From Marchantia polymorpha subsp. ruderalis (taxonomy: Eukaryota; Streptophyta; Marchantiopsida; Marchantiales; Marchantiaceae): a stretch of DNA of 64,000 bases. The translations under genes were made by a program, and so were the position numbers. The notes below the pieces were generated by a model, which was not told where the DNA came from, did not search any database, and saw only the letters and a program-made list of their open reading frames with translations. Shown piece after piece: positions 47,962 through 59,463 of this stretch (position 1 is its first letter; each line of letters opens with the position of its first letter). The stretch spans positions 26,434,501-26,498,500 of the forward strand of contig AP031356.1 in assembly GCA_037833965.1 (NCBI GenBank), given 5' to 3'.

Positions 47962-48045
47962 AGCGGATATACAACATGCCCTTTACGCTTCTCTCCCAGA
48001 CACCATACCATATGTTTGGTGTCTGGGAGTGAAGGGCGTGATGAG
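47962..48045. repeat. Long imperfect hairpin
   Basis: A perfect 13-bp stem (CTCCCAGACACCA 47994-48006, TGGTGTCTGGGAG 48018-48030) with an 11-base loop. With a small bulge the pairing extends outwards (CATGCCCTT on the left, AAGGGCGTG on the right), giving about 25-30 paired bases per arm. The size and shape fit a small-RNA precursor or a remnant of an inverted-repeat element. No expression evidence. Confidence 0.55.
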
Positions 48046-49323
48046 TATTTTGCACCTTGATTTCGTTATACAGTATACCAGATCTCAGGCGTCTATTCGG
48101 ATGTCAAGGCCTTTGGAATATTAAAAGTTAGGTTGTACAGAGTGGAAGAGATACTATAATGCAAAAAAGATCCTCATACCGTTAGGAGACCTGATAATGG
48201 CCATCATTGATGTTCATATCGGCAAGAGTTCATAAAATGACGAAATTGCAAAAGAATCGAATCGCAGATTCAGAGTATACTGGTACTTTGACGCAAACAA
48301 AACATAGAGCAGTGCAGACCTTAGGACGATATCGATAGTTTGGACGCTCGCAGAACGTACTGTGTGGCTGCTGTAACAAGGTTCATCTAATACGAGTGTC
48401 GAGCACTCTCTGCCGTGTTTAACCTGGGAACTCCTGTTGAAGCTGCACGAATCTCTTGAAAATCGTTATTTCCCATATAACCGGAAGGACCTGGTCAGGA
48501 CAAAGCTGTACCCACAACTCAGGACCTCCTTACTTTCCTGCTGAGCATGCAGTGGCCTCTTACTGTGAATCACTAGCAGGAGGAGTATGCGATTTCCGTT
48601 CACACGCTTTTGTTCAGGTCCCTCCGACCGTGTACTGTAATGAAAACTCTGAACTTCTGAGACAAGGCAATGACATCGTTTTCACTTAATTTCACTCACT
48701 TGCATTTGGACGCAGAACGTACCACAGTTCCTGGTGGGGACGAACAAGGCATTCAGAGTTGTCAACCGGTCCGATATAGACTAGTAGGAGTTCCATCACC
48801 ACGTCACGTGTGAGATGATGACGTGTCGGTGGCATGCTTACATGGCACTAGCATTCGCCGCTGTACATGGATACCGCAATCGATGAAAGAGAAACGTTCT
48901 TGACTCTCGTCGCCCTCGAATGGCCTCAGGGGACAACGGGCAGGCGGGTGTCACAAGAGATAACGTCCTAGAACAAAATATTGCCCACTGGTGCAAATTG
49001 ACGTAATATGATGTGATTACCAATAAATTGAACACAATGTTATTTTGAAGTTTAATCAGTGGGTACAATATTTCTCATTTCTAAAAACTCCCGAAAGTCA
49101 CAAACAACCGGAACGTGCCTTCGTCGTTCTTAGACCGGACGAAGTATATGAGGACGATCGGGTTCTTCAGACTTACGTAGTCACTCGAAGTACGGGAATA
49201 GCGAAATTGATTTCTGATGTTAATTTCGGTGTGGATAGAATCGAGTGACTGGAGGATGTTTAAGATGGTGTTCTCAATTTTCCTCTAAGATCAGTCCGTG
49301 ACTGATGTACGAATTTAATTTCC

Positions 49324-49356
49324 AGCTAACTATGATCCTTAAGATCATCGTTAGCT
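49324..49356. repeat. 14-bp inverted repeat, one mismatch
   Basis: AGCTAACTATGATC (49324-49337) pairs with GATCATCGTTAGCT (49343-49356) across a five-base spacer. Function unknown. Confidence 0.7.
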
Positions 49357-52300
49357 ATAATTTCTCACAGTAATGCTGCGTATGCAGCAACTCGGTCAGG
49401 TTCACCGCAGGGATCAGATAGATGGACCACAACCACGTACTTCCACCGTACGCCGTATGAGATCGTTCGAGGAGTAATTGACGGGTCGTGCCTTCAAATT
49501 AGGCCGAAGATGATGTCAGGAGTCGATCTTCTCAAGGTCTCAGAGTGGTCGCAGTCTCTTCGCTCGGGCCACTTAGATCCCGATTCAGAAGCGCCTCCAT
49601 CTTTGAGCTCGAGCTCGAACCTTCGGAAAACAAGGCAAGGTGGGCGATGAATATGGCGAAAAGGCTGGAGTGAGTCCAGATGATTCTCCACCAGGGAACA
49701 AGACACGGAGCGATGTCAACTTTTGCGCTCTAGAAATGGCGCACGAGGACATTTGAGTAGTCGAGAAGTAAACGTTCACGTCGCTGACGTATGGCTTATG
49801 TAGGTCATAGGACGGTGGAAATAAGAAGACTTCGGTTCCATAATGCGTAATCCTGCCTGGAGCCATGCGCGCGCACTCTCATAAAGTGTGCTCAGAAAGA
49901 ACCTGAACCTTCTTCTGTGCCGTGAAGTTTCTCATGTTTGTCAAGCTCAATCTCCAGGATCAGTTCTCAGCACGAACGTCGAGTTTTATATTCTCGGTTG
50001 GAGCTGAGTACAGTGCAATATGTATGCTAGCATTATTGACAAGATTCGGACGAAAGCGACAATCCACAACTGAGATACCCACGTCAAAGTGAAGGATCAA
50101 AGTTCGGAATTTCAGATCCTCCTTACAGATGAATGAGCCCTACAAGGGTCGGAGTCTTAAAGACTAGACTTTCGAGAATCAGCTATTAGCCTTCAGGTTT
50201 GGGACATTGCAGGCGCTTTCTCTGAGTTCTCTCCAGAGACTGCGTTCACGGCCAGCCATATCATGGTGAAACTTCTCCCAACCAGCCAGCTTCTTCTTTC
50301 ACTGGCTTTCCAAGCTAAACCCTTTGCCAGCCTCTTCTGTGACTGGCAGATTGATTTGGTGTTTTGAAGTCTACAGGCGATCGTCCCTTACTTGGAGATT
50401 CCGAGTCTTGGTCATGAGGTGGATCCAGGATCTGCATCATTCCACAGTTCGGCCCAGTCCTTGCTTTGGAGGTTCTGGAGCCTAGATACGTTCCTCGAGC
50501 TCTTCTCAGTAACGAATCTATTCGCCTTGTTTCTCTGTGCTCCTTTGCAGCACTCCCACTTTCAGTCCCTGTCGCTGAATATTCTCTGCAATTGATCCCT
50601 CAGACTTTTCTCTCGATCATAAATCGTCAACCTACGGACATGTACTATACCATCTAGACTGTAGCCGAAAGGAAACCTGTTACGAAGAGTCGTCGCAATC
50701 CTCGGCGACCTCACGTTCCCAACCTTGCGATGGTGCTAGAATTGAATGTTGTTCAAACGGATTTACAGTGTATGGTCCTATGGAGGGACAGAAGCTATCT
50801 CAGTCCGTCTGAAACGAGGGCCGATGTCCATGAGTGGATAGCGAATATGATGGAGACCAAATCTAAAAGCACCTGGAGCACGATTGCAGATTACTGCAGA
50901 ATCTCTTCTGATACGAGAAATGCGCTTTATGCTGCGCGTTGAATGATTGTCATCACCATAGCAACGTTCCATGTAATGATCTGTCGCATAAGAGCGATAA
51001 CACCTCCCTCGGATGTCTTATCGGACTGTGATGGCCCTCGTTTTTCCTCCTCCAGCGCAGATTTGCCTTGCCTCGTCTTCTAAGAGTCCACACTCAGAGT
51101 GTACCCCAACTTGCCGCCCCTAATGCGTCCACGAGATACATTTAAGTTGTCCACGGCGATGGAATCAGCTCAGTAGATTCAGACTCCAAGTTAACTCCAG
51201 CTCACTTATAATTGACCTTAATCTCCTGAGAAACTTCTTTGGTACATGTTGACCTTTCTTAAAGATCTTTACTAAAAGTATTAGCATTTTCTCTTTCGTT
51301 TAATTTAATCGTCGCATCTTGTCTAGTGAGCATCTTACAATGAATTTAACTATAAAATGATGTAAAGTCCCGAAAAGTTGATTAAAAAGTCTACATTACT
51401 TTTAGATCCTAAACGCCTTTCAAAAAATGGTCCATAATAAAACATTCAGTTGTGATCATTACTAGCCAGTTAAGCCACGTGTCATAATCATCACCACCAT
51501 CACTGGTCATTCCATAGTTCGGACCAATTTTCTTTAGACAAATCCAATATTATTATTTTTAGTTTGTCGGTTGTGTTTGATTCCTCAGTTTTTTCTTAAG
51601 TCCTGATAGGAAAAGTCATGTTACGACTTACGTCCGCTGAATTTATCATCATTTGTATCTTCATAATAGGGGGTCTGAAAGCATATGCATACAAAACTTA
51701 CGGAAACGAAAATTTACCCGTAAATTCATTCAGAATATCCGTTAAGTCTATAGGAGAAAAATATTTTGTTTTATAGTAAGAAAAGAGTCCAAGACCCAAC
51801 GTAGATAGATTTTTGGAAGGCCGGAATCTTGACGAAGTAGAATAATGCACTGTTTGGGTGCCTTTTCTCAACCCATAAAATATTGAAAGAAACGAACGTC
51901 CATAAATGCCAAAAAGAGTTTTCGGTGTGGTTATTGTAACTAGAGTCTGCGAACCAGGTCATTATATTCGATCATGAAAGCCCCAGGCCGCACAGTTTCT
52001 TCGAAGCCGAACTCCAGAACAGTTTGATTGCAAGGTAGCTCTAAAATGATGCTGCCTCTCGCCGACTATGGACTAACGGGTTGAGATGCGAAGTAGACTG
52101 CCCATGACCGCAGCACGGTGACGATAATAATGGCTCGGACGGCTGAGATCAGCCGATCGCGGACATGGGAGGCCACGTCGACACGATCGGGTCTGAGATT
52201 GAGGCCCAGGAAGACGGGAGGGCAACGAACGGAGCAAGGTGGCGGCTGGCGGAGCAAATTTGCTTCTGCTCTGGAGTCCAGAGACCGTCAGCGAGGAGGC

Positions 52301-52480
52301 CCTTGATTTAGTTGAAGTTAGCGCGAGAGATTTCTCGTGCCCGGGGCAGCGCTAGCGAGCTGCAGTACGTACGGGTGGTGCATAGGGATCAGAGAAGGTG
52401 CAGTCACTGCACATCAATCAATCAAGCGCACAAGACAACCACAGTACAGCGAAATCTCACGAACAGCTGGGAAGACCGTG

Positions 52481-53050
52481 TCAAGCGATGATTGAATAGT
52501 GAGAATTTCGGTGCAGATCGTGCCTGTGTCTGAGTGTCCGGAGAACAATCAATAGCGGGAATGGAGGGAGGATCTTCGGGGCTTCTGGCGAGAGGGCGAG
52601 CGAAGCGGAAGGATGAACAACATCCAGAAGAGATGACGAAACGACCGATGAGATTTTTTCTGTCTGCCCGCGGTGGACGACGACCGTCGCAGGCAGCGTG
52701 AGGTCGGGACGAGAGTTGAGAGCGGTCGAGTGGCGAGACGGAACGGGAAGGTGAGGGAGGGGGGCCCAGCCGGGGACATTGAGGCTGACGACGGGGTGGG
52801 GGTCAGACTCACGAGAGAGAGGGGGCGGAGGGCCCTGGGTGTTGGACCTGAGCATCATGTGATGCAGCATAGAAATTTGGATTATTTGAAATTTTGTGCA
52901 GGTAGGGAAATCTAGTTCCTCCACTATTGGAGGGCCGAAGTAGAATAGTGCTCGCGGGGAGGGTAGCACAGCTCGCGAGCTAGATTCTCGTTTGAGCCAG
53001 ATATATATGCTCCGTTTGGTGAGTTCATTCATCGTCCTCCGCACACACAT
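52481..53050 (-). CDS. Possible divergent transcript/ORF upstream of the BAHD gene
   Basis: The GC-rich block 52100-53050 holds a minus-strand ATG frame of 189 codons (Pro/Ser-rich middle, no domain I recognise). It starts about 960 bp upstream of the BAHD ATG in the opposite direction. A TATATAT element at 52998-53004 lies within the start of this frame, so it suits the + strand better. The block could be promoter/5' sequence of the BAHD gene, a non-coding divergent RNA, or a small gene. Confidence 0.2.
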   Translation of the reverse strand: MCVRRTMNELTKRSIYIWLKRESSSRAVLPSPRALFYFGPPIVEELDFPTCTKFQIIQISMLHHMMLRSNTQGPPPPLSRESDPHPVVSLNVPGWAPLPHLPVPSRHSTALNSRPDLTLPATVVVHRGQTEKISSVVSSSLLDVVHPSASLALSPEAPKILPPFPLLIVLRTLRHRHDLHRNSHYSIIA

Positions 53051-54012
53051 TCCAGCAGTTCCTCCCGTCCCCAGACTGTCTCCTTTAGTGAGCCTTTAGC
53101 TTGGTGTTGAGTACAGTTTGGTTCCCCTTCTTATCAATTTGTTTTACGATTCGTCGTTTCGTATCGTACTGGGGTGATTGCTTGCTTGCTTACGAACGAT
53201 CCCCCGGTTGCTAGCTCAGGGCTGCATGTGCGTGCCGGCTCTTATCTTCGGCAGCACTTCAGCTAGCAACAACCCCGGGAAAGAAATCGAACTCTCACTC
53301 CTCCCTCGTGCTTTTCTCGTGACGTTGTGTCGCCTTCATCCCCACTCCTCTCTCTCTCTCTCTCTCCCTCCCTGCTCATCCCTCAGCGTCTCGGAGAGCA
53401 TTTGTGCGTAGAAGCCTTGCATCTCGCACGCCTCGTCGGACCGTGCTCCATATATTGGGTGTGGTTTCAGTTTTACGTGCGCGAAGGCCCAAAAGCGTAA
53501 ATTTCTAGCCTTCCGACTACGGGTTCGTACAATTTGTTCCCTTAGTCTCGTCCGCAGTGTGTCCCCATTTCTAGTCAAACATCGAGTGATCCTCAGCGAT
53601 CACTCAGCGCTTGCCTTCGATAAAAGTGGTTTGTGACAGAGGGGGCGAACAGCATCTGCCCCCGACACGCCATTTGATCAATTTTCACTTATTGCCATTG
53701 CCATTGCCATTCATTCATCGTTCCGTGCATTCTTTGTGTTAATAATTCTTTATAACCTCACACACCTTTGCTTTTCTAAACCCCTCGCTTCATCTCTTGT
53801 CTCTCTCGCTGTCGGAGTCTGTGTGAGTTGGAGGAAGATCGGGGAGTATCGCTCGAGCGGCCTGGTCAAGCTCGGTTCTCCTCGAATGAGACATCGAGAC
53901 ATGACCCTTGATTATTCGGTCCGAAGTGTGTAGCCCGAGCCTGCGTATAAGACAGGCAGGGGTACTCGTTCGGCACTTTGCGCGTACTCACCTCGCGAGT
54001 CCTACTTACAGC
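52995..54012 (+). promoter_or_regulatory. Upstream region of the BAHD gene: TATA-like box, CT run and upstream ORFs
   Basis: AGATATATATGC (52995-53006) could serve as a TATA box. A pyrimidine CT run (53347-53374), common near plant transcription starts, and a CCATTG triplicate (53695-53712) follow. Two ATG-started upstream ORFs precede the gene: 53226-53411 (61 codons) and 53886-53933 (15 codons). If both are in the mRNA they would lower translation of the main ORF. An intron in the leader would remove them; I could not decide between these. Confidence 0.4.
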
Positions 54013-55863
54013 ATGATCAAATATTGTTTCTGTCCATACATTTATGGACAACTGCAGGGCCAGCTGCAGAAACAGGGCCGGCGGGGCTTCATATTCGTTC
54101 TACTATGTGCGTTTAGCGCAATATTTGTGTACCTTCGGCTATGGGTGCACGTTCGCCTGATTCGCACGTTCGCCAAACTCTCGACGAAAATCTGGTCTCT
54201 TGACGCCTATGACGTGAGCTGGCCATGGAGCCGACGAGCAGATTCGAGCATATCGGAGTCGAGCGGCGTGGATGCGGACCCGGAAGAACCCTTGCCACAA
54301 GTGGAGAAGTTCTTGAAGAGGGCCAAGGTCACGCGCACATGGGTGTACCCGGAGAGCCCGCGCCAGACGCACTGGCTGCCCCTGAGCAACTTGGATCGGG
54401 TGGTGAATGCGACGTTCTCCTCGCTCATACTCTACTTCGATGCCCGGACCATGAAGGAATGGAAGGCGACGACGATTGCGAACGAACGCAGTGGGAGTGG
54501 CAGTGGCAGTGGCGGCGGCGGCGAAGCGAAAAAGGTGGCAGGTATGCTGAAGGAAGCGAATTCGATGAAAGAACGCGGCGGCGGCGATGTGGCAGGGATT
54601 CTGAAGAGCTCTTTGGCCAAGGTGCTGAATGAATTCTACCCGCTCGCCGGGCGCCTAGCGCTTCGGGAAGACGGACTGGGCGATCTGCTGTGCAACAACG
54701 AGGGCGCTTTGTTTCTGGAGGTGGACGTGGACCACGAGCTCAAAGCGTTCGGCGAACTGCGACCCACGCCCGCCCTCTCAGGATTAAACTCTAGTTTTAC
54801 GCGATCCCTGATCGGCGGCAAGCCGCCCTACACGCCCGATCAGCTCACCCCCATGCCCGTGTGCATAATTCAGCTCACGCGATTCAAGTGCGGCAGCATT
54901 GCGCTCGGCGTGAACTGGCACCACACCGTGGCCGATGGGTTTTCCGGCTGTCACTTCGTCGAGTCGTGGGCTGAGGTGGCGCGGGGCAAGCCCATCTCGC
55001 TCAAGCCCGTGCACACGCGGTCGCTGCTGACGCCGCGCACGCCTCTGGATCCCAGCCTCGTCAACCAAGAGGGATACAGCACGAAGAGCCTGCCGAGGGA
55101 CCTGCAGGCGCCCGGCGCAGGGTTCCAGCCCGCCGTCACGGCCGTCAAGGGCATAAGCGGCGCCAAAGTCGAGGCTCTGAAGCGCACGGTGCTGGACGAG
55201 GGCAAGGCGCACCCGCAGTATCTGATGGGCGACGGCGAGAAGCCGTTCTCGAGCGCCGAGTGTCTGTCGGCGTTCCTGTGGCGGGCCTTCGCGCGGGCGC
55301 GGTACCGCGACATCGGGCAGCAGTCGCAGGGCCGGCAGACGCGGTTCTTCATGTTCGTGGACGGGCGGTCGCGGCTGCGCATGCCGCAGGGCTACTTCGG
55401 GAACGTGGTCTGCAGCGCCTGCGCCGTGACCACGGAGGACAAGCTGCACCGCGAGCCGCTGATCTACGGCGCGCAGTTGATCCGCAAGGCGGTGAACGGC
55501 GTGAGCGGGGAGTACTTCCGATCTCTGATCGACTGGGTGGAGTTGCACGGGCTCGACGGCTCGACCAAGTCCGAGCACGTGAACTCCATGGGGCACGACG
55601 TCGCGGCCACCTTCTGGAACCGGTTTCCCATCTACCACATGGACTTCGGCTGGGGCGAGCCGTCGTTCGCGGGCCGGAACTCGCCGCCGCGCGACCTCAT
55701 CGACGCGTTCGCGATGATGCCCAGCAGCAACCGGACGGGCAAGGGGGACATGGTGGCCCTGCTCAACCTCCACGAGGACAGGTTGGAGCGAATTCAGGCA
55801 GACAGAGACTTCTCGTCGCAATTCGAATCATGCGAGCAGCTGAACATGTACAGGCCTTTCTAA
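54013..55863 (+). CDS. BAHD-family acyltransferase with N-terminal membrane anchor
   Basis: BAHD enzymes move an acyl group from acyl-CoA to an alcohol or amine, in phenolic, wax, cutin or polyamine metabolism. The catalytic HHTVADG (HxxxD, H304 and D308) and the structural DFGWG (544-548) are both present and spaced as in the family. The enzyme body starts near residue 110 (THWLPLSNLDRVV) and ends with LLNLHEDRLERIQ. There is no intron in the 616-codon frame. The first in-frame ATG is 54013; the frame is open further up but without ATG, and the next ATG (near 54450) would cut into the domain. Odd: family members are usually 430-460 aa and soluble. Here ~105 extra residues come first, with a hydrophobic segment GFIFVLLCAFSAIFVYLRLW at ~25-44 that could anchor it in the ER membrane, plus a Gly/Ser insert (~161-170) and a longer linker. 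GC content is far above the surroundings. The substrate cannot be told. Confidence 0.93.
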   Translation: MIKYCFCPYIYGQLQGQLQKQGRRGFIFVLLCAFSAIFVYLRLWVHVRLIRTFAKLSTKIWSLDAYDVSWPWSRRADSSISESSGVDADPEEPLPQVEKFLKRAKVTRTWVYPESPRQTHWLPLSNLDRVVNATFSSLILYFDARTMKEWKATTIANERSGSGSGSGGGGEAKKVAGMLKEANSMKERGGGDVAGILKSSLAKVLNEFYPLAGRLALREDGLGDLLCNNEGALFLEVDVDHELKAFGELRPTPALSGLNSSFTRSLIGGKPPYTPDQLTPMPVCIIQLTRFKCGSIALGVNWHHTVADGFSGCHFVESWAEVARGKPISLKPVHTRSLLTPRTPLDPSLVNQEGYSTKSLPRDLQAPGAGFQPAVTAVKGISGAKVEALKRTVLDEGKAHPQYLMGDGEKPFSSAECLSAFLWRAFARARYRDIGQQSQGRQTRFFMFVDGRSRLRMPQGYFGNVVCSACAVTTEDKLHREPLIYGAQLIRKAVNGVSGEYFRSLIDWVELHGLDGSTKSEHVNSMGHDVAATFWNRFPIYHMDFGWGEPSFAGRNSPPRDLIDAFAMMPSSNRTGKGDMVALLNLHEDRLERIQADRDFSSQFESCEQLNMYRPF

Positions 55864-58800
55864 TCACGTGCCTGCTCGCTCGGTCCCGCTCTCGTCTCGA
55901 CCTTGTACCGTTGCATTCCTCATCCGACTCCGTTGGATGGCCCCGCCCCCGTCCCCCGTCCCCATGCCCCATCCCCCCACCCCTCCCCACTCCCCACGAT
56001 CCACGAGAGTTCTGCGTTGGACTCGACTCGATTCGAGTCAACCGGGCTCGATTGCATTGCCGAATTGTAATTAATTTTTTCGGCTGCGAATCATTCGTAC
56101 TAGGAGATTGTAGTGTTGCCTGCCTTTCGAGCTGTAGTGACAATTGTACAGGTCCGGTGATCAGATCAGCCTTGGCATCGTGAGCAAGCAGATTTTGAAA
56201 AATTGACAAAAATTTGACATTCTAGTGCCTTAACCCTTCGGAAATAGAAAAGAGCACAAAAATATAATAAGGCTGCGGAAGCATAGGAGCGGAAGAAAAA
56301 ATATATGTCGATCAAAGTAGGTCGATATGAGCTGTACTCATATATCGAGGAAGTAGAAGATCGCGTCTGGGGTGAAACCCACCCTCTTCTAATTTCAGCG
56401 TATTCAGATTAGCCGAAACTGGCCTTGGACTGCTTAGTAGAGCAGTTTAGAGCAGTCAGCATCTGGACCTCCCGGTCCAATCCAACCATTTACTTACACA
56501 GGGGTAGACTCTGAAACTGCGCAGCTCAGATGTGTGTAGTTCCACATCTTATCTGTACAGGCCAATCAGTAATACCAAATTCCACAGTTGAAATCATCCG
56601 ATCGCTTGTGCACGCACGAGCTCTGGTCACTGTGCTTGTTCTGATTGTTCTCTACTCTTGTTAAGACTGGATTAAAGGTGTTCGAGTTTCTATCGTCGGC
56701 GTGGTGTGTTATGATGATTTGACCATTGGAGATTCTCGTACCCGAGTCTTTCTTGTGAATCAGAACCGTTTCATCCTTCTGATTTAGACGTGCACTGGGT
56801 CCTGAAGAACATCTGCCTGTAGGCCACAGATCCCCTAGTTCTCGGGTCTTCTCCACAGATGATGGACTTCGAAGGCTTCGAGCTTCGGATGGAAGAAGAC
56901 TGTACACAGATATGTGTCATTTCTACAGACCGACCTGTGCAATTAGAATATTCGCTCCCGTTGTCCATCGAGCATGATCAGCACGGATGCTTGTGATGCG
57001 TACAACGAAGGACGTGTCTGCGGTAGCAGCAAAAGTTCCTTCTGAAAAGTTCCTTTCCGTGCTAGATATCGTGAGAGTGTGATACTTGCTGGTGAGGACT
57101 CTCCAAAGCCGGCGAAGCCTGAGATCAGATATGGAGGTAGGCCCATGTGCAAGTGCTGTGCTCCCATTCTGCCCAATTTTCATGAATATTAATCATCGGA
57201 GTGGTTGTCCATGCCAACACTTCAGTCGAGAACTTGTCCCCATCGAGTTACCTCCGCTTTTAATCAGAACTATTATTATAACCTCCGCTCAAGGGCCCGA
57301 TTCGAATCCTGATGTTACAGTCGCCGCGAGCCTCGCTTCCAAGATGTCCGCAATTATTGCAATTCCTCAAGGAATTGTGCTTCTCCCTAGCGAGGTGCGA
57401 TTGGTCTCGGCTGGCTTGAGTCCGGCCTAGCTGAGCAGACGGAGAAAGCCCGTGAGAGTAGGGTAGCAAATCACGTCTGGGACGAACTGCTACTTCAATG
57501 ATGACAATAACTATTAATAATGACGGCTGCGGAGGAGAGTGATGAATTAAAAGATTGAGTCCAGACAAATATTTTCTCGAAGCGAATTCACTGTCGTTAG
57601 CGGATTGGGAAGGCTTTCGGCAGTACGAGTCGTTATCGAAGCCTTCGATACACGATGGACCTGTATGTGAATCTGCATGGACGCCGCATCAATCAGGTCT
57701 CCGCATCTCATTATATCCAGCTTTCGTCAAGTCCGTGGCACATTCGAAATTACGTATTAAATCCGGGCCTGCTGGTGTTCGGTGGTTTGATCAGTCCAGC
57801 TGCCATATCTTTATCTATTCATGTCACTTCTATTCACCCAGCCGGCCGGCCTGTAATGTCCAGAACCTCCACGACCAGATACAAGGTGAACTGAACTCGT
57901 CGGCTTTAGTTAGACATTCGTATCTGTCAATTAAAAATCCTTCAGAAGTACTTTGCATTTGTTGTTTCATTTACAGTGCACCAGTGACAGCTGCAGGCAT
58001 GGAGATCTGCCGGTCATTCCTGGCACTCCTTAACTCCACATTCTCGGATCTCAGACAGATTAGTCGCGCAGTTTGACACAATCGTTGACCGGGAGGGACT
58101 CGAATCGAATTCCCACCTATTTAGCTCCAGTAATGGATCCGTTTCATCTTGAAGTCTGTGAAGATTTTGGAGCCTAGACTGGATTCACTGACCAGATTTG
58201 TGAAGGTACATGCAATCATAGCATTCGACAGACGTGCAATTTTAATCTTATTACTTATATAGATGTTATTGATCAGACTTTCCACTTTTCACGATACGGA
58301 GTTCCTTTTCGTCAGCAATTGATAAATAGAAAGGATATCAAAACTACTTAATATCGTTATGGATTCTTGACTTCAAAATTGGACTTTTATGTTTCCATCC
58401 AGCAACGTTAAAATCGAGGTGCATATAGGTTTGAATTTATACGTAAACATGAAAAGCGTAAAACTCTATATGTTATAAAATGCAAAATGAGAAATGGGAC
58501 AAAGAAAGAACTCATTTAAATATAGCTAAATTAACTATATGAAACAAACAAAAAAAAGCCACATTATATCCCACCAAGCACATAACAGTCTTATTGTTAA
58601 CTTTTCTTGTGTAGGTGTACTTTTCAATCATAGTCTTTGTCCTATTCGTTACTTTTTGTACGTAGAGGTAATTTTCAGTCATGGTACTTGATGCCTTTTC
58701 ATACGATTCAAAAAGATTTGTCAACCTTGTCATGAATTGTAGCAAACTTTAACTTCAAATCTTGGCCTCTTCTAATGATTGATTTAACCATCTCGGTTTG

Positions 58801-59190
58801 ATGTTTTGATTAATTGACCTCTTATCAACACCATATATCAGTAAGTAAAAAGGATAAGCTTTGATAATTTGAGTCAAACAAAGAATTGCAAGAAGTAAGG
58901 ACTTGCGGTTGCATTACTTACAAAGTTAGAAATTAACTACAACGGGCATCTAGTATACCCATACCAAAAACCAACGTAGTACTTTATGAAGAATATTGCA
59001 AAGGCTAAATCCTTAATCTCTTTGCAACAGTGTCATAGTCAAAGCAATGCTTTGTGGAAGAAATTGCATTTTCGTGGAGAGAAATCTTTAATGCAGACTC
59101 CGTACACCGGAGCTAGAATCAACTTTCTCTCATCAGATTTTGATATTCAGATAGAGTAAGTTGAACCATGCACTGGAAATGCTAGCATTG
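55864..59190. other. 3' flank of the BAHD gene and intergenic DNA
   Basis: The first ~350 bases contain a C-rich stretch (55940-56010) and TGTA-type elements that could guide polyadenylation near 56100-56260; no AATAAA was seen there. Further right, open frames at 57086-57430 and 57555-58076 begin at non-ATG codons and show no domain. From 58200 composition turns AT-rich. No gene supported. Confidence 0.35.
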
Positions 59191-59404
59191 AGTTTGTGAA
59201 CCAAAATCAACCGGAGCAGCCAATTACTTTACAAGTCATACATTTTTCTCCAAAGAAATTATCTTTCAAACATCTAGACAATGAAAATGATCTCTTAGAG
59301 AAGATGGAGAAGATGAAAGAGATTGTTGACGAGCTTGACAAACTCCCATCTTCAAAACCCATCAAGATGTTGAAGAATCAAGTTATCTACGAACTATAAC
59401 TTAT

Positions 59405-59463
59405 AGTCAAGATCTTGCTCATGTATCTTATAGTCTATAAGATACATGAGCAAGATCTTGACT
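59405..59463. repeat. Perfect 29-bp palindrome with 1-base spacer
   Basis: The left arm 59405-59433 (AGTCAAGATCTTGCTCATGT...) is matched base for base by the right arm 59435-59463, with only one base (59434) between. It lies six bases after the stop of a 68-codon open stretch (59196-59399) that starts at GTG and has an acidic/lysine-rich end (LLEKMEKMKEIVDELDKL). Perfect arms of this length are rare by chance and suggest a recent event. Confidence 0.92.

Larger units (their letters stand above)
47336..52050. other. Balanced-composition intergenic stretch, no supported gene
   Basis: Besides the two hairpins above I see only short frames, mostly from non-ATG starts. A 34-codon ATG frame with a hydrophobic start lies at 50263-50367 but is too short to support. 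Intron-split exons cannot be excluded from sequence reading alone. Confidence 0.3.

Noticed and set aside
50263-50367. 34-codon ORF with a signal-peptide-like start
   Set aside because: It is too short and has no conserved feature, promoter or neighbour to support it.
54784-55821. 345-codon open frame antisense to the BAHD gene
   Set aside because: It is a shadow of GC-rich codon use in the real gene, which has catalytic motifs on the + strand; other frames there are open for the same reason.
57295-57320. GATTCGAATCC resembling a tRNA T-loop
   Set aside because: The flanking bases do not pair into a T-stem and no anticodon or D arm fits upstream.
57555-58076. 173-codon + frame
   Set aside because: It begins at TTG, its first ATG is near the end, and it has no domain or coding-like composition.
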